Source: JAKQDH01 sp029558835 (GTDB lineage Bacteria > Planctomycetota > Phycisphaerae > UBA1845). From it: 64,000 nucleotides of DNA. The stretch covers positions 1-64,000 of the forward strand of contig DAOQSN010000031.1 in the NCBI GenBank assembly GCA_035356615.1, given 5' to 3'. The translations under genes were made by a program, and so were the position numbers. The notes below the pieces were generated by a model. That model was not told the origin of the DNA, ran no database searches, and worked only from the letters and a program-made list of their open reading frames with translations. This document shows positions 41,267-49,916 of the stretch, piece after piece (the first letter of the stretch is position 1; the number at the start of each line of letters is the position of its first letter).

Positions 41267-43348
41267 TCACTTCCGCTTGGGCGACAGCGCTTCGGTTCCG
41301 GGTACCGGTTCCAGGCGTGCCGCGCAAAACGGCTTGTTCGCCCAACTGATAGGGCTATCGATCCAACAGGCCACGTCACTCATGGTTACCTGGCACTCCT
41401 GGTGGATCGGCGGCGCCTCACGCTGCGTGAACTCTTCGGCGCACCCGGCCGGCGAATCCACCGGCCCCACGAAGATCACTTCGTGCGCGCGGGCGTACTG
41501 GAGCACCTCCGGCACGCTGCGGAACTTCAGCACCGGCCGATCGGCGAATGCCAACGGTGGGCAGCCATAGGGCGCCGGGTCCGCCAATACGGCAATGGGC
41601 ACTCCAGGTTGCCGTGCGATCCACTCGGCCTGGCGCGCCCGCGACCCGCGGCCCGCGGCGTCGACCGCGAAGCCATACAGATACCGCCCGGCCCCCACGG
41701 CCGTCCAGCCGATGACCAGTGTGAAAATGACCACCAGCCGCACCGTCAGTCGGCTCCCCCGCTGTGCATCCGGCGGCTGCACTACCCCTCTGCCCTCCAG
41801 GGGGAGAGGGCAGGGTGAGGCGGCGACTCGGCCGTTACGCAGCGCCATCAGAAAGCAGGCCGTGCTGATCGCCAACGCCGTGTCCGGGAAGACCCCGAAC
41901 CGTCCGTACTCGGCCGGCTTGCCCGCCCCAATGGCCACGAATTGCAGGAAGAACACCAGCGCCGGCACCGCCAGCGGCAACCAGAGCCGTTTGCCGCGCG
42001 CGATCCCGTGTGCCAGCCCCACGACCCCCAGCATCAGCACGGGTCCCGTCGCGCCTTCGGCCGACAGCTCCAGCACCCGCCACAGCCCCTCCCCCAGACG
42101 CCCGAGCTGATACATCGCCAGCGAGTTGCCGAAGTTGCTGGCGAGCACCGCGCGATTGGCAAAGGCATTGATGACGAGGTAAGGGTTCGTTGCCAGGTAT
42201 ACGACCACGCCCAGGCCGACGCCCGCGACGGTGAGCACCGTGGCCGCGGACCACTCGCGTCCAGCCGACCGCCCGGCGGGCACGCCTGGATCTCCGCTCG
42301 GACCACCGTGGGCGAAACCGCGCGGGCGATCCGAACCGCGACCGTCCGGGAGCGGGCGTAGGTCAGCGCTACCGCGCGCGTGGGCGCGTGCATCCAACAC
42401 CTTCATTCCGGCCACCAGCGGGATCAGTACGAAGATCGGCCAGGACGACAGCACCATGCCGAAGGCCGCCCCACAACACGCGCACATCAGCCACCAGGAC
42501 CGGCGCTGCGACGGTGTCATGCCGTGGCACAGGAGTCCGGCCCCGCTCGTTTCCGGACCGGCAACGACGGGGGCTGCTCTCGCCTGATAGCCGAGGCAAC
42601 GCATGCCCAGCAGCACCGCGCTGAGCATCAATACCGCCCCGGGCAGGTGCGGCTTGCCCTCGTGCGCCATGCACACCACCACCGGCAGCAGCGTGTAGAG
42701 CAGGGCCGCCACGACGCCCGCCCCCGGTCCGCCCAGGCGACGCCCGAGCGCGAAGACTACCCACGCCCCCAGCATCCCGAAGCCTGCGGCGTACAGCCGG
42801 GCCGCCAGGTAGAACTTGCCGAACTCCTCCGGCCGATCGACGTAATACGGCACGTCCGCCCGTACCTCCACCAGACCCAGCAGCCCCCCCAGCCGCACGA
42901 GCGCGCCTACCGGGTAGATGAACAGCCCGCCGTACTGGTAGAGCTGCGGGTCCAGCCGCCCCTGCGCCGGACGCATCCGCGCCAGCGCCATCATGGTGAT
43001 CATCTCATCGGGTTGACAGGTGAAGAGCCGGTAGCGCAGGTAGATCGCGGCCACGTCCGCGGGCGAGGCCGTCCTGTCGACCGGCCCCGCGTCCGGGGGA
43101 ACCGCGGCTGGGTCCACGTCCACGTCCGCCCCGCGCGCGGAATCGAACTTCCGCGAGACGTCGATCAGGCCCGCGATCCTCTCGCCGGACCAGGCATCCT
43201 CGCCTCCGAAAAGAAAGCGGTCGAAACGCCGGTCGGGCAGCCCCCAGCGCAGGCCGATCAGCGTCAGCAAGGCAAAGACGGCGCTGATGACACTCAACGC
43301 TACCGTCCCGCCTCGGCTGCCGGTGGATGAAGCAGGGGCGACGCTCAT
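41267..43348 (-). CDS. Large multi-pass membrane glycosyltransferase-like protein with inserted repeats
   Basis: 693 residues with about a dozen helices and a GT39-like plan: a long first periplasmic loop (about 30-170; DEMITMMALARMRPAQGRLDPQLYQYGG), helices such as LGAWVVFALGRRLGG, and a soluble C-terminus. It may be a lipid-linked sugar transferase. Two insertions are visible. ADLRPLPDGRGSDRPRGFAHGG is encoded by a GATCCGAACCGCGACCG element at about 42326-42360, and ASPCPLPLEGRGVVQPP by the hairpin repeat at 41787-41812. Both keep the frame open and both fall between helices. ATG 43348 (MSVAPASS) is used because the frame before it looks non-coding. The preceding PEP-CTERM gene ends in a hairpin. 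Confidence 0.7.
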   Translation of the reverse strand: MSVAPASSTGSRGGTVALSVISAVFALLTLIGLRWGLPDRRFDRFLFGGEDAWSGERIAGLIDVSRKFDSARGADVDVDPAAVPPDAGPVDRTASPADVAAIYLRYRLFTCQPDEMITMMALARMRPAQGRLDPQLYQYGGLFIYPVGALVRLGGLLGLVEVRADVPYYVDRPEEFGKFYLAARLYAAGFGMLGAWVVFALGRRLGGPGAGVVAALLYTLLPVVVCMAHEGKPHLPGAVLMLSAVLLGMRCLGYQARAAPVVAGPETSGAGLLCHGMTPSQRRSWWLMCACCGAAFGMVLSSWPIFVLIPLVAGMKVLDARAHARGSADLRPLPDGRGSDRPRGFAHGGPSGDPGVPAGRSAGREWSAATVLTVAGVGLGVVVYLATNPYLVINAFANRAVLASNFGNSLAMYQLGRLGEGLWRVLELSAEGATGPVLMLGVVGLAHGIARGKRLWLPLAVPALVFFLQFVAIGAGKPAEYGRFGVFPDTALAISTACFLMALRNGRVAASPCPLPLEGRGVVQPPDAQRGSRLTVRLVVIFTLVIGWTAVGAGRYLYGFAVDAAGRGSRARQAEWIARQPGVPIAVLADPAPYGCPPLAFADRPVLKFRSVPEVLQYARAHEVIFVGPVDSPAGCAEEFTQREAPPIHQECQVTMSDVACWIDSPISWANKPFCAARLEPVPGTEALSPKRK
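41787..41812. repeat. Hairpin repeat, copy 4, inside a gene
   Basis: TGCCCTC at 41791-41797 can pair with GAGGGCA near 41806-41812, with CCCCTC in the flanks. On the minus strand it is translated as PCPLPLEGRG inside the large membrane protein. Confidence 0.7.
42326..42360. repeat. GATCCGAACCGCGACCG element, copy 1, inside a gene
   Basis: Carries GCGATCCGAACCGCGACCG and then TCCGGGAGCGGGCG; on the minus strand it is read as RPLPDGRGSD. A second copy of the first half lies at 44641-44658 just upstream of the PEP-CTERM gene. This peptide recurs in planctomycete and acidobacterial proteins as a translated dispersed repeat. Confidence 0.7.
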
Positions 43349-43398
43349 CGCCGGCAGTATCGCATGAACTGCCGCGTTTGTGGAGCCCTGCAAAGAAC

Positions 43399-43428
43399 GA
43401 CACCCGCCGGGGCCAATCCCCGCGGGTG
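43399..43428 (-). terminator. Strong hairpin terminator after the PEP-CTERM gene
   Basis: Arms CACCCG-C-CGGGG and CCCCG-CGGGTG with loop CCAAT pair almost perfectly. On the minus strand the hairpin is followed by the T-rich stretch TTCTTT. It ends the transcript of the PEP-CTERM gene (stop at 43468) before the next minus-strand gene. Confidence 0.65.
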
Positions 43429-43467
43429 CCGCTCAACGGGTGTCGCATGTCAGGATGCCGTCGGTCG

Positions 43468-44592
43468 CTACCGCTGGGTGTGCCTCCTCGGCAGCAGCAG
43501 GACCGCGCCGCCGATGAGCAGGGCAAGCGTCCCCGGCTCCGGAACAATCGGCGGCCGCGGTATCGGTGGGTTCGGGGGAATCGGCTTGTCGGGTATGACG
43601 GGCTCCTCCGGCGTGATCGGCTCGTCGGGCTTCACCGGAATATCCGGCGGAATGGGACTGTCCGGCGGCGTCAGCGGCGTCGGCGGGTCCTCCGGTAGCG
43701 GCGCCGGCTCCTCCGGCTCCGTCGGGGTCACCGGCTCCTCCGTATCCTCCGTTGGCAACGGACGCGTGCTGGGGTGATCGACGGCCGTCTGCGCCGGAAT
43801 CGACACGGGGGATCGGAACGCACGCCGCGGACTGGCCGCCATCCCGCCGCCGAAACCGAGCCCCCCGGTGCCACTCCGGGCGCCCAGGAGAATCTCGAAA
43901 TCCCGATAGACGGCCGGCGGCAGCAGACCGAACACGCTCGCTACGGACTCCCCCGCCGGCCCACCCTCGTCGAGTACGATTTCCTTCGGCACGCTCGTCA
44001 GGTACAGCACCACGCTGGTCCCCGGAGGCGCGCAGATTTCCCCGCTGATCCGGAAGGAGTCCTTCGCGGGCGAGGATCGGTCGTTCAGCGCGAAGCCCGG
44101 CTCGAGGGTCAAGACTGCTTCGCCGGTCATGTCGGTCCGTGACTGCACCACGATCTCGTCGGGCAGGACGAACAACCTGCCGCCCACGCGCAGGCTGAAT
44201 CGCCGCAATACCGCGGTGGTGGACTCCTCACCCGGCGGTGGTACCACGTCGCACCCGATGTGCATGATGCGGTCCGGGAATCCGTGGAAGTTGCTCCAGC
44301 GGCAGACCTCTTCGAGCGAAAGGTCCTCATGTGGCCCCAGGTCGCCGCCGGCCCCGTCCGCTCCGCGCGCGGTCCAGGTGGCGTCGGTCACCAGGTACAA
44401 CAACTCGAACGAGGCGCGGGCGGCGGACGAGCGTTCCCGCCGTTGTACCTTGAACGGGCCGCTGCGCGTGACGACGTCGGTACCGTTGTCCGGACGCGGC
44501 AAATGGTCGAGGTAGATGGTCTCCGCGGACGCTGGGCCCGCGGCCAGCGCCAACAGCATCCCCAGGCTGGCGCATGCCGACAGCCGTGACAT
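43468..44592 (-). CDS. Secreted proline-rich PEP-CTERM protein
   Basis: 374 residues. Signal peptide MSRLSACASLGMLLALAAGPASA, then a ~250-residue beta-rich domain of unknown kind (FSLRVGGRLFVLPDEIVVQSR). A low-complexity stretch of P/E/D/T follows (for example PEEPAPLPEDPPTPLTPP and PDEPITPEEPVIPDKP), then VPEPGTLALLIGGAVLLLPRRHTQR, a full PEP-CTERM sorting signal (PEP, helix, basic tail). It would be exported and processed by an exosortase, which is not seen here. AGGAGG lies just upstream of ATG 44592. The terminator at 43399-43428 follows. Confidence 0.9.
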   Translation of the reverse strand: MSRLSACASLGMLLALAAGPASAETIYLDHLPRPDNGTDVVTRSGPFKVQRRERSSAARASFELLYLVTDATWTARGADGAGGDLGPHEDLSLEEVCRWSNFHGFPDRIMHIGCDVVPPPGEESTTAVLRRFSLRVGGRLFVLPDEIVVQSRTDMTGEAVLTLEPGFALNDRSSPAKDSFRISGEICAPPGTSVVLYLTSVPKEIVLDEGGPAGESVASVFGLLPPAVYRDFEILLGARSGTGGLGFGGGMAASPRRAFRSPVSIPAQTAVDHPSTRPLPTEDTEEPVTPTEPEEPAPLPEDPPTPLTPPDSPIPPDIPVKPDEPITPEEPVIPDKPIPPNPPIPRPPIVPEPGTLALLIGGAVLLLPRRHTQR

Positions 44593-45071
44593 CTTTCTCC
44601 CTCCTCCTTCCTGAAACTCCTCCGCGTGCGTCTCGCCCCGCGATCCGAACCGCGACCGGCGGGGACCGGACGTACCTCAACGCCCATGGCGCCTGTTCGC
44701 TTACGCCTGCGCGGACCCCGGGCCCACCCGACAATCTCCCCGCCTTGGGCCCCTGAATCCGCTGTGCTCGGCCTCCCCGATGCCGAGTCCTGTGGTGGGC
44801 AGAAACACCCCTTCTGCACCCCAACTCTAGGAGTGCTCCGGGATGGAATCCACCCACTCCGTCGCACGCGCCGGTTTTCGTGGTTATCGCCCTTGACTTG
44901 GCGAGGCCTTTCTCTCTGCGCCACGCCCGCGTTCCCATTTGCCAGACTGACCCGATTCGGGTATAGCGCTCCGGCGCGCCGCGGCTGTTGCAGCCGCCGC
45001 CCGTCGGCAGGAAGGTATGGCGGCGCCGCGCTCCGCCATGCTATGCAGGCCTCGCCGTCGGTTTCTCTGTG
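44593..45071. other. Divergent promoter region with repeats
   Basis: About 480 bases between the PEP-CTERM gene (minus) and the helicase (plus). It contains a copy of the GATCCGAACCGCGACCG element at 44641-44658 and a partial GGTATGGCGGCGCCGCG repeat at about 45017-45050. Promoters for both genes must lie here, but none is clear. Confidence 0.5.
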
Positions 45072-47117
45072 GTGCGGAGCTACCTGGTGGCCGTGGTTGA
45101 GGACATGCTGGCCGCGGGCGGGGCCGTCGCCCGGAAGCTGCCACGTTTCGAGCTGCGCCCCCAGCAGCTTGCCATGGCCCACGCCGTGGCGGACGCCTTT
45201 GAGCGGCGTCATCACCTCGTGGTGGAAGCGGGTACCGGAGTCGGCAAGAGCTTCGCCTACCTCATCCCCGCCATCGAGCGTATCCTCCATTCGGATGATC
45301 GCGTCGTGGTCAGCACCCATACCATCGCGCTCCAGGAGCAGCTCATCCACAAGGACATCCCGTTCCTGCAGCAGGTGTTTGCCGAGCCGTTCACCGCGGT
45401 GTTGGTCAAGGGACGCACGAACTACCTCGGGCTGCGCCGCCTTGCCCGCGCCAGCCAGCGGCAGAGCCAACTCTTCGAGACCGACGCGGAACAGCTCGAG
45501 CTGCGCCGCATCGAAACCTGGGCCCGGCAGACGGAGGACGGATCGCAGGCCGACCTGGTGCCACCGCCGAAGCGCACGGTCTGGGAACGTGTCCACAGTG
45601 ACGCCAACGACTGCCTGGGTCGCAAGTGCCCGCACTTCGGAAGCTGCTTCTACCAGCGTGCCCGGCGGGAGATGACCCAGGCCCGGTTGCTGATCGTCAA
45701 TCATGCCCTGCTGTTTTCGGACCTGGCGCTGCGCAGTCGCGGGGCCAACCTCCTGCCCAAGTATGACTGCCTCGTCCTCGATGAGGCCCACACCGTTGAG
45801 CAGGTGGCCGGGGATCATCTCGGTTTGAGCCTCTCGCAATTACAGGTGCGGCTCCTGCTCAGCATGCTGTACAACCCCCGCACGCAACGTGGCACCCTCC
45901 GCGAGCGCCGCTTTCACGCGGCCCAGCATGCCGTGGCCGCCGCCCACGAGACCTGCCAGAGTTACTTCGCCGCGCTGGCCGGCTGGTGTGTAGAACAGGC
46001 TGGCTTCAACGGGCGTCTGAGCGGTTTGCCCCCGGTGCAGAACACGGTCTCGCCCACGCTCGGCAACCTCGCGGCCCTGTTGCGCGCAGCGTATGAAAAC
46101 GCCAAGAGCGACGACGAGCGCAGCGAGCTGGAAGGACTCGCCCGGCGTTGCGGGGAGCAGGCGGAGACCCTCCAGGCCCTGCACGAGCAGACCACCGCCG
46201 ACTGGGTGTACTGGTTGGAGGTCGGCGGCACCCAGCGCCCGCAGGTGACGCTGCGCGGGCAACCCATCAACGTGGCACCGTCGCTGAAAACCTTGGTCTT
46301 CGAGAAGATCCCCGGCGTCGTGCTCACCTCGGCCACGCTCAGCACGGGCCGGAACACCGACGAGCCCTGCGCGGCGGGCGCGGCCGCGGCTGCCGCCGAT
46401 GGCTCCTTCGATTACCTTCGCGCACGCCTCGGCCTCGAAAGCGGTGAGGCCCTCGCCCTCGGATCTCCCTTTGATTACCGGCGGCAGGTTACCGTCCACG
46501 TGGCCACCGCCATGCCCGACCCGTCTGCGACGGAGGCCTTCCGCGCCGCCGTGGGCTGCGCGCTCCGCAAGTATCTGCTGCTGTCAGGTGGCCGGGCGTT
46601 CGTGCTGTTCACCAGTTACCAGATGCTCGAACGCTGTGCCCATGACATGGCACCATTCCTGGAGCAGAACGGGATGCCGCTGCTGGTGCAGGGGGCCGGT
46701 CTGCCGCGCTCGCAGATGCTCGCCCGCTTCCGCAAGACGCCCCGTAGCGTCCTCTTCGGCACGGAGAGCTTCTGGGGCGGCGTGGACGTGCCGGGCCCGG
46801 CCCTAAGCAACGTCATCATCGTGCGGCTGCCCTTTGCCGTGCCGGACCGCCCGGTGATCGAGGCCCGCGTCGAGCAGATTCGCGCCCGGGGCGGCAACCC
46901 CTTCATGGAGTTTCAACTCCCCGAGGCCATCCTGAAGTTCAAGCAGGGCTTCGGTCGGCTCATCCGTACCCGCGACGACACCGGCATCGTCGTCATCCTC
47001 GATCCTCGAGTGCGCACCAAGCACTACGGTCGCCTGTTCCTGGACGCGCTGCCGGAGTGCCGCGTCGTCTGGGACAACGAGCCGCACGGCCAGGGCGTTT
47101 CGCAGTCCGCCTCGTAG
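45072..47117 (+). CDS. DinG-like ATP-dependent DNA helicase (XPD/Rad3 family)
   Basis: 681 residues. Walker A is VVEAGTGVGKSFAYLIPA, motif II DEAH (CLVLDEAHTVEQVA). The C-terminal motifs are FGTESFWGGVDVPGPALSNVIIVRLPF and LKFKQGFGRLIRTRDDTGIV (motif VI). In related XPD/DinG enzymes four cysteines hold a 4Fe-4S cluster; here DCLGRKCPHFGSC supplies three, and the position that normally carries the first cysteine, in the GRTNYLGLRR segment, has glycine. Cluster binding is therefore uncertain. It would unwind 5'-3' at forks or R-loops. Start GTG 45072 (or the GTG just before). Confidence 0.88.
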   Translation: MRSYLVAVVEDMLAAGGAVARKLPRFELRPQQLAMAHAVADAFERRHHLVVEAGTGVGKSFAYLIPAIERILHSDDRVVVSTHTIALQEQLIHKDIPFLQQVFAEPFTAVLVKGRTNYLGLRRLARASQRQSQLFETDAEQLELRRIETWARQTEDGSQADLVPPPKRTVWERVHSDANDCLGRKCPHFGSCFYQRARREMTQARLLIVNHALLFSDLALRSRGANLLPKYDCLVLDEAHTVEQVAGDHLGLSLSQLQVRLLLSMLYNPRTQRGTLRERRFHAAQHAVAAAHETCQSYFAALAGWCVEQAGFNGRLSGLPPVQNTVSPTLGNLAALLRAAYENAKSDDERSELEGLARRCGEQAETLQALHEQTTADWVYWLEVGGTQRPQVTLRGQPINVAPSLKTLVFEKIPGVVLTSATLSTGRNTDEPCAAGAAAAAADGSFDYLRARLGLESGEALALGSPFDYRRQVTVHVATAMPDPSATEAFRAAVGCALRKYLLLSGGRAFVLFTSYQMLERCAHDMAPFLEQNGMPLLVQGAGLPRSQMLARFRKTPRSVLFGTESFWGGVDVPGPALSNVIIVRLPFAVPDRPVIEARVEQIRARGGNPFMEFQLPEAILKFKQGFGRLIRTRDDTGIVVILDPRVRTKHYGRLFLDALPECRVVWDNEPHGQGVSQSAS

Positions 47118-47142
47118 GTGCCCCGCGCGCGTCCGGCGCTGC

Positions 47143-47913
47143 TCAGACGCCCACCCGCCCGGTCCGCAGCCAGGTGGCCCAGTCGGTGCGACCGTTGCGC
47201 TCGGCTGCCCGCGCGGCCGTCTCCCAGGCATAGGCCACCAGAACGTGTCGCACGTGCCAGTCCCCCTCGTCGTGGGTGATGATGCTGTAGCGGGCGTGTG
47301 GCGTTCCCGCCTGTATGACGTGCGGGTGTGGCAGGGCGTCTTCGAATGCCGGACACCCGACGCTGCCGGGGTCGACCACGAGCCGTCCATCGGGCAACCG
47401 CAAAGTCCCCGGAGAATGATCGTGGCCGCAGAGGATGACCGGCTCGGCGACCCCCACGAGATCGCCGACCACCTCGGTGGTGGGCCGCGGGCGCACGCCG
47501 GCCGCCGTTACCGCACGCAACAGGTACTCGTCGTCGCGTCGCGGGGAGCCGTGGCACAGGCGGAATGCGCCGCCTAGCGCGGTCGTTGCCGGCAAAGCCT
47601 CCAGCCAGTGGACGTGTTCATCCCGCAACACGTCCCGCACGTAGGCGAGCGTCGATCCGCTGGCGGCCGGCGTCATCATGTCGGTGATGAGACGATCCTC
47701 GTTCCCGCGCACCGTGGGCAGGGCCAGACTCAGAAGGACATCGGCCGTCCGCTCGGGAGCAAGCGGTCCATACAGGCTGTCCCCAAGGTTCACAATCTGC
47801 GCGATGCCGCGGCCGCGAATATCGCGCAGGACGGCCTCCAGCGCCCAGTGATTCCCGTGGATATCCGAAAGGACAGCTACCGGCGCGACGTCACTCAGAG
47901 GATGCGGCGTCAT
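47143..47913 (-). CDS. Calcineurin-like metallophosphoesterase (YfcE/MJ0936-like)
   Basis: 256 residues. Metal motifs: VAVLSDIHGNHWALEAVL (DxH), VNLGDSLYGPL (GD), VRGNEDRL (GNxD-type) and CGHDHSPG (GHDH). Length and single-domain form fit a cytoplasmic phosphodiesterase/phosphatase acting on nucleotides or other small molecules. It lies directly after the membrane protein gene; the ATG overlaps that stop by four bases, so the two are coupled. Their functional link is unknown. Confidence 0.9.
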   Translation of the reverse strand: MTPHPLSDVAPVAVLSDIHGNHWALEAVLRDIRGRGIAQIVNLGDSLYGPLAPERTADVLLSLALPTVRGNEDRLITDMMTPAASGSTLAYVRDVLRDEHVHWLEALPATTALGGAFRLCHGSPRRDDEYLLRAVTAAGVRPRPTTEVVGDLVGVAEPVILCGHDHSPGTLRLPDGRLVVDPGSVGCPAFEDALPHPHVIQAGTPHARYSIITHDEGDWHVRHVLVAYAWETAARAAERNGRTDWATWLRTGRVGV

Positions 47914-48695
47914 GCCGTGTTCCGCGCCGCGTGGTGCGTCGATCGCCGCCTTGCCCCCCCTGTTTCACCTCCCGGCCTCGACTGCCCGCACGCGGTTCTC
48001 GCGGGTCCCCCGTTGCACGCGGCCAGCAGAGTGCGGGATTCCGAGAACAGCCAGATGTGTTCCCACGCGTCCCGCATGCCCACCCAGCGGTAGAATGTCA
48101 GATACGCGAGGGTCGGCAGCCAGACCGGCAGGTCTTCCTCCCGGCAGAACCGACTGGTCGTGTCCACGCCGGCCGGCTCCGCGAGCAGCACCCGCAGCAC
48201 CTCCGCGGCTCGGACACGGTCGGCCCGACGCAGGTACCACGCGCTCTGCCCGCGGCGGACGGCCGCCACCACCAGGCGCGGTCCCCACAAGAAGGCGTCC
48301 ATAAACGAGGCGGCCGGCCGGGGATTGGCCGTCACTCCTCCGAACCTCGCCGGCTCCCGGGCGGGCGCCGGCAGCAACGCGTTTTCCACCTGTGCGTAAG
48401 GATCCGCCTCCTGGCGCGCCTTCTCGTTTGCACGCCGATCCCGGTGGATCTCCACGCAGTACAGCAGCGGCAGGAAAGCCAACGCAGCCAGTTCAAACAG
48501 CACGACCCAATTCAGCCAGCTTAGGCCTGCAGAGTAAACCGCCGCGAATCTGAACCCTGGCCACAGGACGCTGGCTGCTACCGCCGGTGCAAGCAGCGAC
48601 AAGGGTATGCCCAGAGCCGCCATTCCGGCTACCTTGAGCCGAAGTCCCCACTCCCGCTGGCGGAGGCACACAACAAACTCGTCCATCTCGTTCAC
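47910..48695 (-). CDS. Membrane protein of unknown function coupled to the phosphoesterase
   Basis: 261 residues, not recognised. Two hydrophobic helices lie near residues 20-50 and 60-80 (VAGMAALGIPLSLLAPAVAASVLWP and LNWVVLFELAALAFLPLLYC). A soluble C-terminal region follows, with basic and helical parts (RLVVAAVRRGQSAWYLRRADRV). The last ~35 residues are Arg/Gly/His rich. The start is taken as GTG 48695 because GGGGAGG lies seven bases upstream; the frame is open to 48863 without support. It is encoded first, with the phosphoesterase start inside its stop. Confidence 0.6.
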   Translation of the reverse strand: MNEMDEFVVCLRQREWGLRLKVAGMAALGIPLSLLAPAVAASVLWPGFRFAAVYSAGLSWLNWVVLFELAALAFLPLLYCVEIHRDRRANEKARQEADPYAQVENALLPAPAREPARFGGVTANPRPAASFMDAFLWGPRLVVAAVRRGQSAWYLRRADRVRAAEVLRVLLAEPAGVDTTSRFCREEDLPVWLPTLAYLTFYRWVGMRDAWEHIWLFSESRTLLAACNGGPARTACGQSRPGGETGGARRRSTHHAARNTA

Positions 48696-49304
48696 GGCCG
48701 ACCTCCCCGTGACGATATGGTCATCGCCCGCAGTCGCCTTCCTGAAGTATGAACGCAGGATGGCCGCGTGCAAGTCGCAAACCCGACACCTTGCCTGGTA
48801 TCTAGACGTACTCCGGGTCGCTATGGCGGGCAGGAATTGCGCGATTCGACCCCGGTTGGACACTCTCTTACGAGGGGCTACGCCTGGCAGTGGGGCGGAG
48901 AGACGTTATCCGCACACCTTGGTCCGGCGTCGTCGACAAACGAAAGCGGGCGCCGGCAGCCCACGCGGACTGTGAACCCGGCGCCCTCACCGCTGGTCAC
49001 TCTTTCGCGGAACGGACACCCTCCGCACCGACAGGGCGGCTGCGGTCGCCCCCCGACCACTAGCAGAAACCGCAACCGCCCGTCAGCGCAGGGCCCTCCG
49101 TCTTGCGTACAGGTGGGACCAGGCCGACTCGGCGGCCCGGTCCGGTTACTTCCTCGCGGGGTTGCTCCTCGCAGTCGTCTGCCTGGAACCCGGCTTGGAC
49201 ACGTCGCGGAAGAACCTCCCTCCGGCCCGACGCGACGTCACGATCTCTATGTCTATATATCCTATAGACGCAGACGATGCAAGCGTTTTGACGGATCTTT
49301 TTTA
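48696..49304. other. Gap with an AT-rich palindrome
   Basis: About 610 bases without a gene on either strand that I can support. Close to the end of the Rrf2 gene it contains the palindrome at 49251-49269. The region also has the promoter of the minus-strand membrane protein gene and 3' sequence of the Rrf2 gene, followed by T-rich sequence (CGGATCTTTTTTATC) near 49290. Confidence 0.5.
49251..49269. promoter_or_regulatory. Palindrome GTCTATA-N5-TATAGAC (possible operator or terminator stem)
   Basis: A perfect 7-bp inverted repeat with a 5-base spacer (TATCC), AT-rich in a GC-rich region, about 35 bases beyond the Rrf2 stop. An operator for an unannotated or distant promoter, or part of a transcript end, are both possible. 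Confidence 0.4.
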
Positions 49305-49781
49305 TCAGACTGGCGGACGCTCGGGTGTACTGGGAAGACCGACGGGTATCGGCCCGCTAGTGTCGAACCCGCTGCCCGTCAAATCGGCCAACGTCGTACT
49401 GAACAAGAATGATTTGTAAGCTGCAACAACTTTATTCCATCGGTGGTGAACAGGACAAGGGGGAAACGCGTCGTCACCGCAGTGCTCGTTCCCGAACGGG
49501 CAGGTGGTCCGGCGTAGCGTGTCATCGAAGGCACCGAGGACGTCCGCGAGGTGAACTTCGGAGGGAGCCCGAAGGAGGCGGAAGCCACCGCCGATCCCGC
49601 GTGTACTGCTGAGTATGCCTCGGCGCACCAGTTCGCTAAGCATCTTCTGGAGGTACTTGAGGGGAATCTTCGTGTCGGAGGCGATGTCCTTGGCCAGCAC
49701 GGGTCGCCCAGCGGCATGGGCAGCAATGTAGGAGGCGGCCCGAAGCGCATATTCGCAGGTTTGTGACAGCAAGGGTTGCAC
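49305..49781 (-). CDS. Rrf2-family regulator with cysteine cluster
   Basis: 158 residues. The winged helix fits the Rrf2 family (SQTCEYALRAASYIAAHAAGRPVLAKDIASDTKIPLKYLQKMLSELVRRGILSSTRGIGGGFRLLR). Three cysteines follow in CPFGNEHCGDDAFPPC (C-x6-C-x7-C), as in iron-sulfur-sensing members such as NsrR and IscR. It may sense nitric oxide, iron-sulfur status or redox state. Start GTG 49781. It stands alone; its targets are unknown, although a palindrome is present beyond its stop at 49251. Confidence 0.88.
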   Translation of the reverse strand: MQPLLSQTCEYALRAASYIAAHAAGRPVLAKDIASDTKIPLKYLQKMLSELVRRGILSSTRGIGGGFRLLRAPSEVHLADVLGAFDDTLRRTTCPFGNEHCGDDAFPPCPVHHRWNKVVAAYKSFLFSTTLADLTGSGFDTSGPIPVGLPSTPERPPV

Positions 49782-49916
49782 TCCAATGAACGACGACCAG
49801 ACCTATAGGGAGTTTAGAAGGTAGCAGCGTCCCGTGCAAGCCTGCTCTGGGGGTACGGACCGAGCTGGCTGGGGTGCGTAGGGAGGACCCCAAGTCGACC
49901 GCGCGATCAGGGTGGC

